The notes under the pieces: model-generated
Told to the model about the DNA's origin: nothing
Databases searched by the model: none
What the model saw: the letters and a program-made list of their open reading frames with translations, nothing else
Translations under genes and position numbers: made by a program
Source of the DNA: JBAZCO01 sp041654915
Lineage (GTDB): Bacteria > Bacillota > Clostridia > Christensenellales > DTU072
NCBI GenBank assembly: GCA_041654915.1
Contig: JBAZCO010000033.1
Coordinates: 1-15,257 of the forward strand
Length of the DNA stretch: 15,257 nucleotides
Reading direction: 5' to 3'
In this document: positions 6,624 to 13,739 of the stretch, one piece after another
Numbering within the stretch: position 1 is the first letter of the stretch
Layout: each line of letters opens with the position of its first letter

Positions 6624-6640
6624 ATTATATTAGAGTCTAA
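6624..6640 (-). promoter_or_regulatory. -10 element and palindrome upstream of the MFS gene
   Basis: On the minus strand TATAAT (6624-6629), with palindrome TTAGA-G-TCTAA (6630-6640) directly upstream of it, where a repressor could sit. No good -35 box is found at 16-18 bases, so the promoter is weak or activator-dependent if real. Confidence 0.35.
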
Positions 6641-6652
6641 TTTTGTCTTGAT

Positions 6653-6709
6653 GCTCTTCAAGCGTGCCTGACGCAAATGCTTAATTTAAGCCTTGAGGAG
6701 CTTTTTTTT
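6653..6709 (+). terminator. Orphan plus-strand intrinsic terminator with three-way junction
   Basis: Ten-pair stem GCTCTTCAAG/CTTGAGGAGC (one G-U) followed by eight T (6702-6709). The enclosed bases form two further hairpins, 6662-6674 and 6679-6691. The T run makes it directional for the plus strand, where no upstream protein gene is present. Confidence 0.6.
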
Positions 6710-6779
6710 ATGATAACATTATTTTATTCAAAAGTAAAACAAAAATGAGAATTATATGAGCAGCCTATCAAACGAGGAT

Positions 6780-6854
6780 GCATTTTTGGTGTGGCGGAGT
6801 ATAATTCATATTAAATTATCATATTTCTTAAAATACTTATTGCACTAAAAATGC
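6780..6854. repeat. Long-range inverted repeat
   Basis: GCATTTTTGGTG (6780-6791) and CACTAAAAATGC (6843-6854) form 12 pairs with one G-T, 51 bases apart. The interior is AT-rich (TAATTC..., TTAAATTA). No reading frame is present. The rest of the gap from 6710 to 6880 shows nothing else. Confidence 0.5.
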
Positions 6855-6882
6855 GTTTGTTATAAAGACAATTTTAATACTA

Positions 6883-6916
6883 AAAAAGATTGGAGCAAAA
6901 TTGCTCCAATCTTTTT
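6883..6916. terminator. Terminator of the collagen-like protein gene
   Basis: Perfect 16-base arms AAAAAGATTGGAGCAA (6883-6898) and TTGCTCCAATCTTTTT (6901-6916). It lies 36 bases beyond the stop of the minus-strand gene. A and T runs flank both sides so it can act in both directions. Confidence 0.88.
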
Positions 6917-6952
6917 GATTTTTTATCGTTGATTTTTACCAACAAAATTTAT

Positions 6953-8317
6953 TTAAGTTAGGTTTATTATTGTCAACCCAGCTTTAGCATCGCTTGTTCC
7001 TAAAAATACCGTCTCTCCCGATTGGTTAACCAAAGAGAAAGTAGTGTTTGACGGGACAGCGATTAGAGCATTACCTACAAGCTGCATTGTAACTAATGGC
7101 GCTGGCGAAGTTGATTTTATATTATACCCATTTGATGTTACGATAGCAAAAGAGACATTTATTGCCATGCCTGCCCCATCTGTCATAATCCACCATTGTA
7201 TAAAGTAGTTGCCCGCAGTGGATATAGTGAATAATCCGGTAATAGGGTCATAGGTGATATCAGGAGAACTATTATTAACAGTACTATCAAACAAAACATT
7301 GGCATTGTCATCAATTGTAGTACTTGAGCTTCCTAATAACTGTGTTTGAAATCCTACAAGTGCCACAGGAGGACCTGTAGGACCTGTTGGACCTGTTGCG
7401 CCAGTAGCGCCTGTTGGACCAGTAGCGCCCGTTTCACCAGTAGCGCCTGTTGGACCAGTAGCACCTGTTGTACCTGTTGCCCCTGTTGCACCCGTAGCGC
7501 CTGTTGGACCTGTTGCCCCTGTTGCACCAGTAGCGCCTGTCGGACCAGTTGCACCTGTTGTACCAGTAGCGCCTGTTGCACCAGTAGCGCCTGTTGGACC
7601 AGTTACACCTGTTTCACCCGTAGCGCCTGTTGCACCTGTTGCGCCTGTTTCACCAGTAGCGCCCGTTGCGCCCGTTTCGCCCGTTGCACCTGTAGGACCT
7701 GTTTCGCCCGTTGCTCCCGTAGCGCCAGTTGCTCCCGTTTCACCAGTAGCGCCCGTTGCGCCTGTTTCGCCAGTAGCGCCCGTAGCACCTGTTGCTCCTG
7801 TTTCACCAGTAGCGCCCGTTGCTCCCGTAGCGCCAGTTGCTCCCGTTTCACCAGTAGCACCCGTTGCGCCCGTAGCACCTGTTGCACCTGTAGGACCTGT
7901 TGCTCCTGTGCCCGTTGCACCCGTTGCTCCTGTAGGACCTGTTGCACCCGTAGCACCCGTTGCACCTGTTGCACCTGTAGGACCTGTTGCTCCTGTGCCC
8001 GTTGCACCCGTTGCTCCTGTTGCTCCTGTTTCACCCGTAGCACCTGTTGCACCTGTAGGACCTGTTGTCCCTGTACCCGTTGCACCCGTTGCTCCCGTAG
8101 GACCTGTTGCACCCCTTAAACCTCTTGGACCTATTGGACCCGTTACCCCTCTTGGACCTTGCGGACCTGTTAATCCCATCGGACCTCCTGGTCCGGCAGG
8201 ACCGATTGGTCCTTGCGGTCCGGGACAACTATTGGTAGGACGGCATTTTCCCCAACCAGGGGGAGTGCAGTTGCTTAAAAATGGCTGTAAATTATCAATA
8301 AATAAATTGTTTCTCAT
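6953..8317 (-). CDS. BclA-like collagen-repeat surface (exosporium-type) glycoprotein
   Basis: Surface protein of 454 residues with three parts: a short N-terminus (residues 1-32, MRNNLFIDNLQPF..., three cysteines at 17, 25 and 31), a collagen-like Gly-X-Y tract (33-317), and a 137-residue C-terminal domain (318-454, begins VALVGFQTQ, contains AGNYFIQWWIMTDG) like the trimeric TNF-like domain of BclA proteins. The tract starts with GPQGPIGPAG triplets and then is nearly all GAT, GPT and GET; threonines are typical O-glycosylation sites. The N-terminal INDL-like segment and the C-terminal domain match spore-surface BclA and its C. difficile counterparts; phage tail fibres are an alternative. 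The start was placed at 8317, not the in-frame ATG at 8368, because GGAGAG precedes it closely and the upstream residues look like an untranslated leader. The tract has three register breaks. Confidence 0.85.
   Translation of the reverse strand: MRNNLFIDNLQPFLSNCTPPGWGKCRPTNSCPGPQGPIGPAGPGGPMGLTGPQGPRGVTGPIGPRGLRGATGPTGATGATGTGTTGPTGATGATGETGATGATGATGTGATGPTGATGATGATGATGPTGATGATGTGATGPTGATGATGATGATGETGATGATGATGATGETGATGATGATGETGATGATGETGATGATGATGETGPTGATGETGATGATGETGATGATGATGETGVTGPTGATGATGATGTTGATGPTGATGATGATGPTGATGATGATGTTGATGPTGATGETGATGPTGATGATGPTGPTGPPVALVGFQTQLLGSSSTTIDDNANVLFDSTVNNSSPDITYDPITGLFTISTAGNYFIQWWIMTDGAGMAINVSFAIVTSNGYNIKSTSPAPLVTMQLVGNALIAVPSNTTFSLVNQSGETVFLGTSDAKAGLTIINLT
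7367..8221 (-). repeat. Tandem Gly-X-Y coding repeat with a higher-order unit
   Basis: About 855 bases of 9-base triplet repeats encoding the collagen tract. A 59-base segment occurs exactly at 7875-7933 and again at 7962-8020 (87-base offset), and a third copy with four differences is at 8040-8098 (78-base offset). Each copy contains one extra six-base Gly-Thr pair that breaks the three-residue register. Confidence 0.9.
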
Positions 8318-8519
8318 ATTCTCTCCATTAAAATTTTTCTTTTTATTAGTTAACATTACTACTATCATACTATAAAAAAAAACAACAAATTGTTTTTATT
8401 GGGTTCATTTTAGTGTTGTAGTTTTATAGCGGACAAGCTTTGCATTAATCAAATTTTTTGTTAATATGCTCATATTTTTAAAATTGTTGCTTGTTTTGAT
8501 ATTAAAAATTTTTGCTTAG

Positions 8520-8528
8520 TGTTATAAT
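8520..8528 (+). promoter_or_regulatory. Extended -10 promoter of enolase
   Basis: TGT-TATAAT (TGn-TATAAT type) at 8520-8528, 38 bases before the enolase start. The -35 match is poor at the usual spacing, which fits an extended -10 promoter. Confidence 0.6.
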
Positions 8529-8565
8529 ATAACTAACAAAATACAATTTTATTAGGAGGCTGTTT

Positions 8566-9831
8566 ATGAACGGTGCTATTATCAAAAAGATTGAGGCGTT
8601 AGAAATATTGGATTCTCGTGGGTTTCCTACTGTGCGTGCCAAAGTTACGCTAGAAAATGGAATAATTGGAGAGGCGTCTGTTCCCTCGGGTGCGTCTACC
8701 GGCACATTTGAGGCAGTGGAGCTGCGTGATGGCGATAAGACAAGATTTTTTGGCAAAGGTGTCCTTAAAGCGGTTAGCAATGTTAACGATATTATTGCAA
8801 AAGACCTCGTGGGTGTAGATGCCCGTGAGCAAGAAAAAATAGATAGGCGCATGATTGCTCTAGACGGCACACACAACAAAGGCAAGTTGGGCGCAAACGC
8901 AATACTTGCAGTATCGCTTGCAGTGGCGCACGCTGCTGCCGCATCAGAAGGACTTCCCTTATATAAATACCTTGGCGGTGATGAGGCGGTTACTCTCCCA
9001 CTACCTATTTGCAATGTTATCAATGGCGGGCAGCACGCATCCAACAATGTGGATATTCAAGAATTTATGATTGCTCCTACCAAAGCTGCAAGCTTTAGCG
9101 AAGGTATCAGATGGTCTGCCGAGGTGTTCCAAAAGTTAAAAAGCATCCTAACTTCAAAAGGCTTATCCACAGCGGTTGGCGATGAGGGCGGTTTTGCTCC
9201 CAACCTTGAGGACAATGAGGCGGCGCTAGACCTCCTTAACGAAGCGGTTAAGGCGGCAGGCTACGAAGGCAAAATTGACTTTGCTTTGGACTGTGCCGCA
9301 TCCGAATGGCTAGTGGAGAACGGCGACTATGTTATGCCCAAACAAAACATAACCTACAATAAAGAAGAAATTATAGAATATTGGGAAAAGCTGGTAAAAG
9401 AGTATCCAATAATCTCCATAGAGGACGGCGCAAATGAGGAAGATTGGGAGACTTGGGTAAAGCTTAACGCTAAGCTTGGCAAAAAAGTACAGCTTGTTGG
9501 CGATGACTTGTTTGTAACCAACTCTATAAGATTGCAAAAGGGTATTGACCTCAAGGCGGCAAACAGCATTCTTATTAAGCCCAACCAAATAGGCTCGCTA
9601 ACCGAGACTTTAGAGGCAATCAAGCTCGCAAAGAGCGCAGGTTACACAACAATAATGTCACACCGTTCGGGCGAAACCGAAGACACAACCATAGCTGACC
9701 TCGCAGTAGCGTTTGGAACAGATATGATTAAGACCGGCTCTCTTTCCCGTGGTGAAAGGACTGCAAAATATAACCGTCTGTTAGAAATCGAAAAAGACCT
9801 TGGAAAGAGGGCGGCATTCCGCAAGCTATAA
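8566..9831 (+). CDS. eno: Enolase (phosphopyruvate hydratase)
   Basis: Glycolytic enzyme converting 2-phosphoglycerate to phosphoenolpyruvate in the cytoplasm; a Mg2+ enzyme. In 421 residues it has all landmarks: SGASTG at 41-46, the catalytic acid-base E207 in GDEGGF, Mg ligands D242, E286 (SIEDG) and D313 (GDD), the catalytic lysine K338 in ILIKPNQIG, and SHRSGETEDT followed by KTGSLSRGER. The length is normal. The start has AGGAGG 8 bases upstream. It is first in a tight same-strand run with a TcdA-type protein (20 bases later) and a vitamin B6 kinase, likely one transcript from the extended -10 promoter. No other glycolytic gene is nearby, in contrast to the common gapA-pgk-tpi-pgm-eno cluster. 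Confidence 0.98.
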   Translation: MNGAIIKKIEALEILDSRGFPTVRAKVTLENGIIGEASVPSGASTGTFEAVELRDGDKTRFFGKGVLKAVSNVNDIIAKDLVGVDAREQEKIDRRMIALDGTHNKGKLGANAILAVSLAVAHAAAASEGLPLYKYLGGDEAVTLPLPICNVINGGQHASNNVDIQEFMIAPTKAASFSEGIRWSAEVFQKLKSILTSKGLSTAVGDEGGFAPNLEDNEAALDLLNEAVKAAGYEGKIDFALDCAASEWLVENGDYVMPKQNITYNKEEIIEYWEKLVKEYPIISIEDGANEEDWETWVKLNAKLGKKVQLVGDDLFVTNSIRLQKGIDLKAANSILIKPNQIGSLTETLEAIKLAKSAGYTTIMSHRSGETEDTTIADLAVAFGTDMIKTGSLSRGERTAKYNRLLEIEKDLGKRAAFRKL

Positions 9832-9851
9832 GCAACAGGGAAACTTTAAAG

Positions 9852-10622
9852 TTGTGCAAAATGAGATTTTCACGAACAGAACTTATTCTTGGTAAAGACG
9901 CAATCGAGCGTCTTTACCAAGCCAAAGTCGCCGTCTTTGGATTAGGCGGGGTGGGGGCATATGTTGCCGAAGCCCTTGCCCGCTCCGGAGTGGGCGGCTT
10001 TCTTTTAGTAGATGACGATAAAGTATGTATATCCAATATCAACCGCCAGCTTATTGCACTAGACTCCACCATAGGCAAATACAAGGTGGATGTTATGCGG
10101 GATAGGATATTGGATATCCATAAAAATGCTATTGTGGAAACCCGAAAAACTTTTTACGGTAACCCAAACAAGCACGAATTTGATTTTACGGGATACAGTT
10201 ATATTGCAGATGCCATAGACACTGTGTCATCAAAACTCACATTGGCAGAGGAGGCAAACCGCTGCAATGTGCCAATAATAAGCGCAATGGGTGCAGGCAA
10301 TAAGTTAGATGCATCTGCATTTGAGGTTGCCGATATTTACAAAACATCGGTTTGTCCGCTGGCACGGGTAATGCGCACAGAACTTAGGAAACGGGGCATA
10401 AAGAGCTTGAAAGTTGTTTACTCCAAAGAGCCGCCCCTCACGCCCGAAGAGTCGGACGAGATTAGTTACAAAAGCAACGCTGTTTGTCCTTCGGGTGTTC
10501 TGCAAAAATGCGCTGTTCGGCGGCAGATACCGGGAAGTACGGCTTTTGCTCCACCAGTAGCGGGATTGATAATGGCGGGAGAAATTGTTAAAGATATTGT
10601 TAGAGGTATTACGAAAAATTAA
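9852..10622 (+). CDS. tcdA: TcdA/YgdL-type E1-like enzyme, tRNA t6A dehydratase family
   Basis: Member of the ThiF/MoeB/E1 superfamily; the closest group (TcdA, also called CsdL/YgdL) uses ATP to cyclise N6-threonylcarbamoyladenosine on tRNA position 37. Visible are the FSRTELILG opening, the nucleotide-binding GLGGVG motif, VDDDKVCISNINRQ, the GKYKVDVM motif, the ADAIDTVSSKLTL block and the C-terminal CPLARVMRTELRKRGI and CPSGVLQ segments. About 253-256 residues, usual for the family. Two starts are possible: TTG at 9852 with AGGGA 10 bases upstream, or ATG at 9861 (MRFSRTEL), which agrees with homologues but has no ribosome binding site at the right distance. It follows enolase by 20 bases. 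The exact family assignment is from motifs only. Confidence 0.85.
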   Translation: MCKMRFSRTELILGKDAIERLYQAKVAVFGLGGVGAYVAEALARSGVGGFLLVDDDKVCISNINRQLIALDSTIGKYKVDVMRDRILDIHKNAIVETRKTFYGNPNKHEFDFTGYSYIADAIDTVSSKLTLAEEANRCNVPIISAMGAGNKLDASAFEVADIYKTSVCPLARVMRTELRKRGIKSLKVVYSKEPPLTPEESDEISYKSNAVCPSGVLQKCAVRRQIPGSTAFAPPVAGLIMAGEIVKDIVRGITKN

Positions 10623-10643
10623 TATTCTTTAAGGAGAATACAA

Positions 10644-11489
10644 ATGAACGCTCAAAAAAGAGTTATGGCTTTACACGATATTTCTTGCTTTGGCAGATGT
10701 TCCCTTACGGTTGCGCTCCCGATAATTTCGGCAGTTGGCTACGAAACTGCGGTGATTCCCACAGCGGTGCTATCCACCCATACAGGCGGGTTTGAAAACT
10801 ATACTTATCGTGATTTAACAGAGGATATTGAGCCTATCGCCCGCCATTGGCAAAGCTTGAGTCTTGGGTTTGACGCTATTTACTCGGGGTTTTTGGGTTC
10901 ATTTAGGCAGATTGAGATAGTTAAAACTTTATTTGAGGATTTTAAAACCGAGGATAACATTATTTTAGTCGACCCTGTTATGGGGGACAACGGCAAGCTG
11001 TACTCTGTATTTTCTAAGGATTTTCCTCAAGGTATGCGCACTCTTTGCCAAAATGCGGATATTATTGTTCCCAATATCACCGAGGCGGTATTGATGTTAG
11101 ATGAGGAATATAGGGAAGGTCCTTATACTCAAAGCTACATAGAGATTCTGCTTAAAAAACTTGCGGCTATCGGAGCAAAAAAAGTTGTGCTAACCGGCGT
11201 ATATTTTGATGATATCGACTTGGGAGCGGCAAGCTATGATGCAGAATCGGGCTTGGTATCCTATTCCTTTTCCAAGAGAATTGAAGGCTATTATCATGGC
11301 ACGGGTGATGTATTTGGCAGTGCTCTTTTGGGGGCGCTTTTGTCGGATAAGCCGCTTGAAACCGCTGTAAAAATTGCGGTGGACTTTACTACTGCCAGCA
11401 TTGCCCGCACAAAAGCCGCAGGAACAGATGTGCGGTTTGGTGTGAACTTTGAAGAAGGCTTGGGAGCGCTCATTGCCGCTTGCAAGTAA
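10644..11489 (+). CDS. pdxY: Pyridoxal/pyridoxamine kinase (PdxK/PdxY type)
   Basis: Salvage kinase that phosphorylates pyridoxal or pyridoxamine with ATP to feed PLP supply. The sequence has the ribokinase-like fold of the family: HDISCFGRCSLTVALPI at the N-terminus, THTGGF, the SGFLGS substrate segment, VDPVMGD, and the ATP-binding HGTGDVFGSALLGALL with the catalytic aspartate. About 281 residues, close to the E. coli enzymes (283-287). AAGGAGA is 8 bases before the ATG. It follows the TcdA-type gene by 21 bases and likely belongs to the same transcript. No strong terminator follows, only AT-rich palindromes (TTAGG-GTAA-CCTAA, 11546-11559). Whether it acts on HMP-like compounds cannot be excluded. 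Confidence 0.9.
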   Translation: MNAQKRVMALHDISCFGRCSLTVALPIISAVGYETAVIPTAVLSTHTGGFENYTYRDLTEDIEPIARHWQSLSLGFDAIYSGFLGSFRQIEIVKTLFEDFKTEDNIILVDPVMGDNGKLYSVFSKDFPQGMRTLCQNADIIVPNITEAVLMLDEEYREGPYTQSYIEILLKKLAAIGAKKVVLTGVYFDDIDLGAASYDAESGLVSYSFSKRIEGYYHGTGDVFGSALLGALLSDKPLETAVKIAVDFTTASIARTKAAGTDVRFGVNFEEGLGALIAACK

Positions 11490-11601
11490 CTTTGTAAAGT
11501 TTGCAAACTATCTAAACTTTATTTTAAATTTTAAAGCAAATTTAGTTAGGGTAACCTAAAATATAGTCGATTGTATGGCAAATAAAGGTTTAATATTATA
11601 C

Positions 11602-11630
11602 TTGATAATTAGCTTATGCTATGTTATAAT
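11602..11630 (+). promoter_or_regulatory. Promoter of the Wzz-like gene
   Basis: TTGATA (11602-11607), 17-base spacer, then TGT-TATAAT (TATAAT at 11625-11630), a strong combination with an extended -10. It lies 30 bases before the ATG at 11661. Confidence 0.8.
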
Positions 11631-11660
11631 TTATCCGTTATATTAACAAAGAGGTTATTT

Positions 11661-13109
11661 ATGGAAAAGATTAATGAGAACGGCAATTCTGAATTTACTT
11701 TCAAACAGCTATTCACGCTTATCAAAAAGTCGGGGGTAAGGATACTCATCTTTTGCCTTATAGCCGCATTTGTGGTTGGCGTGACGGGCGGCGGAATTTA
11801 TCTAGGACTGCGTGGCAAAAATGCCACCGTGTCTGCTTTGGTGGACTTTAATTTTAGCGGTATAGAGCAGGGCAAAGACCCCTTTGGCAGGACTTTTGAC
11901 CCCACTATAATAAAATCTCCCGCTGTGGTAGAAAAGGCGATAACCGCAATTAACGAGCGGGGCGGCGAAATCAAACAGTCTAAGCAAAACGAAATCATAA
12001 ACAACATCACCATAGAGGGCATTGTTCCCGAAGAAATTATGCAGCAAATATTGGTGATAAGAGAGATTGCCACCAAAACCCCCTCTGTACTTGCCGAGTT
12101 AAACAATATTACTTATCACCCCACACGCTACAAAGTGTCGATAGGCAATCTTAAAAAAACAGGGCTAACCAAAGAGCAGGCACGCTTGTTGTTAAATGAA
12201 ATTATCTCCCAATACATTGATAATTTTAAGACTACTTATGCAAGCCAAAAGTTGCTGCCAAGCGAAGTTATCACAATGGTTGCCGAGCAAGGTGCGGTGG
12301 GAGCTGCTAGCTATAACTACGACTTTATTGAGCTATACGATATTTACTATGCACAAATATCTAGCGCAATTAGCTATCTTAATGCAAAGAGTGCCGAAGC
12401 GCCCTCATTCCGCTCCAACGAAACAGGTAAGACCTTTGAGGACTTGCTGTATTTATTTAGGATTATCAGGGATACCGATTTAATAAAATATGAGGCTTTC
12501 GTTGTGGAAAAAGGTATCAGCCTCGATTCCTCTTTCATTATGAGTTATCTAAATAGGCGTTTTGTGACGCTTGAAACGCAAATTGAGCGGGCACAAAGTG
12601 ACAAGAGCGATATTGAAACCGCCCTTAGAGAGATTTATAAGGTGGGCGATATCATATATAGTGTAGGTCCTGACGGCACTCCAATAAAAAGCGCAGGCGG
12701 TCCTACCGAGCAGTACGACAAAGTGTTTGCCCAATATATAGCCGCAGGGCAGGAAGTGAACAGGCTTGTGGCAGAATTAGACAGCCTTAGTAAGCGCATA
12801 GAGGCTTACCAAAATGCGAGTGAGGAAACAACTCAAGACGATATAGATACCGCAAACGAAAAATCTATAATTATTGCAAACCAATTAAAGACGGTTATAG
12901 ATGATGCAAACAAAACGGTTGCCGAATATTTCGATACAGAATATTTTGACAATGCCGTGCATCCAGCGGTTACTGCAACATACGAGAACAACCAAAACGA
13001 TACTCTTATGTCGGTAGCTCTTGCCCTGTTTGCCGCAGTAGTGATAGCGGCGGGTGCGGCGATTATTACAACATATTACTCGCTTAAAAAGAAGGGTATA
13101 ACCCTTTAA
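11661..13109 (+). CDS. Wzz-like membrane protein with two transmembrane segments and a long extracytoplasmic part
   Basis: Layout like polysaccharide chain-length regulators (Wzz/CapA): short cytoplasmic N-terminus, membrane segment at about 27-50, a large outside part with long alpha-helical stretches (about 55-445), a second membrane segment at about 449-472 and a basic cytoplasmic tail (YSLKKKGITL). There is no kinase domain and no partner tyrosine kinase gene beside it, and no polysaccharide gene in the window. The start at 11661 is chosen for AAAGAGG 7 bases upstream; an earlier in-frame TTG (11616) would add only 15 residues and lies inside the promoter. Function is inferred from topology only; another two-membrane coiled-coil scaffold is possible. 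It has its own promoter and terminator, so it forms a single-gene unit. Confidence 0.65.
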   Translation: MEKINENGNSEFTFKQLFTLIKKSGVRILIFCLIAAFVVGVTGGGIYLGLRGKNATVSALVDFNFSGIEQGKDPFGRTFDPTIIKSPAVVEKAITAINERGGEIKQSKQNEIINNITIEGIVPEEIMQQILVIREIATKTPSVLAELNNITYHPTRYKVSIGNLKKTGLTKEQARLLLNEIISQYIDNFKTTYASQKLLPSEVITMVAEQGAVGAASYNYDFIELYDIYYAQISSAISYLNAKSAEAPSFRSNETGKTFEDLLYLFRIIRDTDLIKYEAFVVEKGISLDSSFIMSYLNRRFVTLETQIERAQSDKSDIETALREIYKVGDIIYSVGPDGTPIKSAGGPTEQYDKVFAQYIAAGQEVNRLVAELDSLSKRIEAYQNASEETTQDDIDTANEKSIIIANQLKTVIDDANKTVAEYFDTEYFDNAVHPAVTATYENNQNDTLMSVALALFAAVVIAAGAAIITTYYSLKKKGITL

Positions 13110-13130
13110 TCAAAAAACAATAATTATTTT

Positions 13131-13166
13131 GGCGGGCGGCGGTCACAACCGCCGCCGCCTTTCTTT
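13131..13166 (+). terminator. GC-rich terminator after the Wzz-like gene
   Basis: GGCGGGCGGCGGT (13131-13143) pairs with ACCGCCGCCGCC (13148-13159) with one bulged G and a CACA loop, followed by TTTCTTT. The T run is short, and the next gene begins 20 bases later, so some readthrough may supply it. Confidence 0.85.
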
Positions 13167-13185
13167 ATAACCCGTGGAGGATGTT

Positions 13186-13722
13186 ATGGTTCAAACATAT
13201 TCATTGGACATTAAAGGCTACTCTGTGGAGTTGCCTATTTTGGAAATTGACAATGGTATTAGCATAGCTTTTTTCAACCTTCACGGTGCGCAGGCGCTCA
13301 CCGAGCATTGCGCAAAACACATTGCCGAGCTTGTTAAGGATGCGGATGTGATTTTGACAGCGGAAAGCAAAGGCTTGCAGCTTGCTCACTGCGTCGCAAG
13401 AAACTTATCCCACGAGTTTTATGCCGTTGCAAGAAAGTCTTTAAAGTTGTATATGCAAGACGGAATTTCGGCAACGGTAAAGTCAATCACAACAAGGAAT
13501 GTGCAAACGCTCTATCTTTCCTCTCACGACACAGCGCTCCTAAAAGGTAAGAAGGTGGCTATTGTCGATGATGTTATATCTACCGGCGGTAGCCTTGCGG
13601 GGCTGGAGGCCTTGGTGGAGAAGTCGGGGGGAGTGGTGATACATAAAGCCTTTGTGCTTGCCGAGGGTACGGCGGCGGAGCGTACCGATGTAAAATATCT
13701 TGCTCAAATACCATTATTGTAA
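13186..13722 (+). CDS. Type I phosphoribosyltransferase, APRT-like
   Basis: PRPP-using enzyme of 178 residues. The PRPP motif VAIVDDVISTGGSL lies at 124-137, and TAESKG at 58-63 fills the pyrophosphate-loop position. The fold and length fit the adenine phosphoribosyltransferase group, but the N-terminal signature of classic Apt is not clear, so the base it accepts is open. The ATG at 13186 has GGAGG 5 bases upstream, a better start than the GTG at 13174. No separate promoter is seen; it sits just after the Wzz-like gene's terminator and 17 bases before a DUF2156 gene, so these are probably cotranscribed with walJ. Confidence 0.75.
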   Translation: MVQTYSLDIKGYSVELPILEIDNGISIAFFNLHGAQALTEHCAKHIAELVKDADVILTAESKGLQLAHCVARNLSHEFYAVARKSLKLYMQDGISATVKSITTRNVQTLYLSSHDTALLKGKKVAIVDDVISTGGSLAGLEALVEKSGGVVIHKAFVLAEGTAAERTDVKYLAQIPLL

Positions 13723-13739
13723 AAAAGGACTATCAGCTA

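Larger units (their letters stand above)
6601..6709 (+). ncRNA. Candidate structured small RNA with competing helices
   Basis: No gene on the plus strand precedes or follows closely, yet the stretch has a promoter candidate and a strong terminator. Helix A: GTGTCAGGC (6606-6614) pairs with GCCTGACGC (6666-6674), nine pairs with one G-U, enclosing palindrome ATTAGA-G-TCTAAT (6629-6641). Helix B: GCTCTTCAAG (6653-6662) pairs with CTTGAGGAGC (6692-6701). A and B cross, so they either form a pseudoknot or exclude each other. With helix B formed, two hairpins sit inside it (GCGT-GCCTG-ACGC and GCTTAA-T-TTAAGC). It does not resemble any RNA family I know. It could act on the MFS mRNA 5' end, which it partly overlaps in antisense. 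Confidence 0.4.

Noticed and set aside
7367..8221. CRISPR-like repeat pattern
   Set aside because: The repeats are 9-base coding triplets without spacers of constant length, and no cas gene is near.
7346..8375. Long open frames on the plus strand and in other minus frames across the collagen region (Cys/Thr-, Pro/Val- or Gln/Val-rich)
   Set aside because: They arise because a 9-base repeat without stop codons is open in several frames at once; only the Gly-X-Y frame has flanking non-repeat domains, a ribosome binding site and a terminator.
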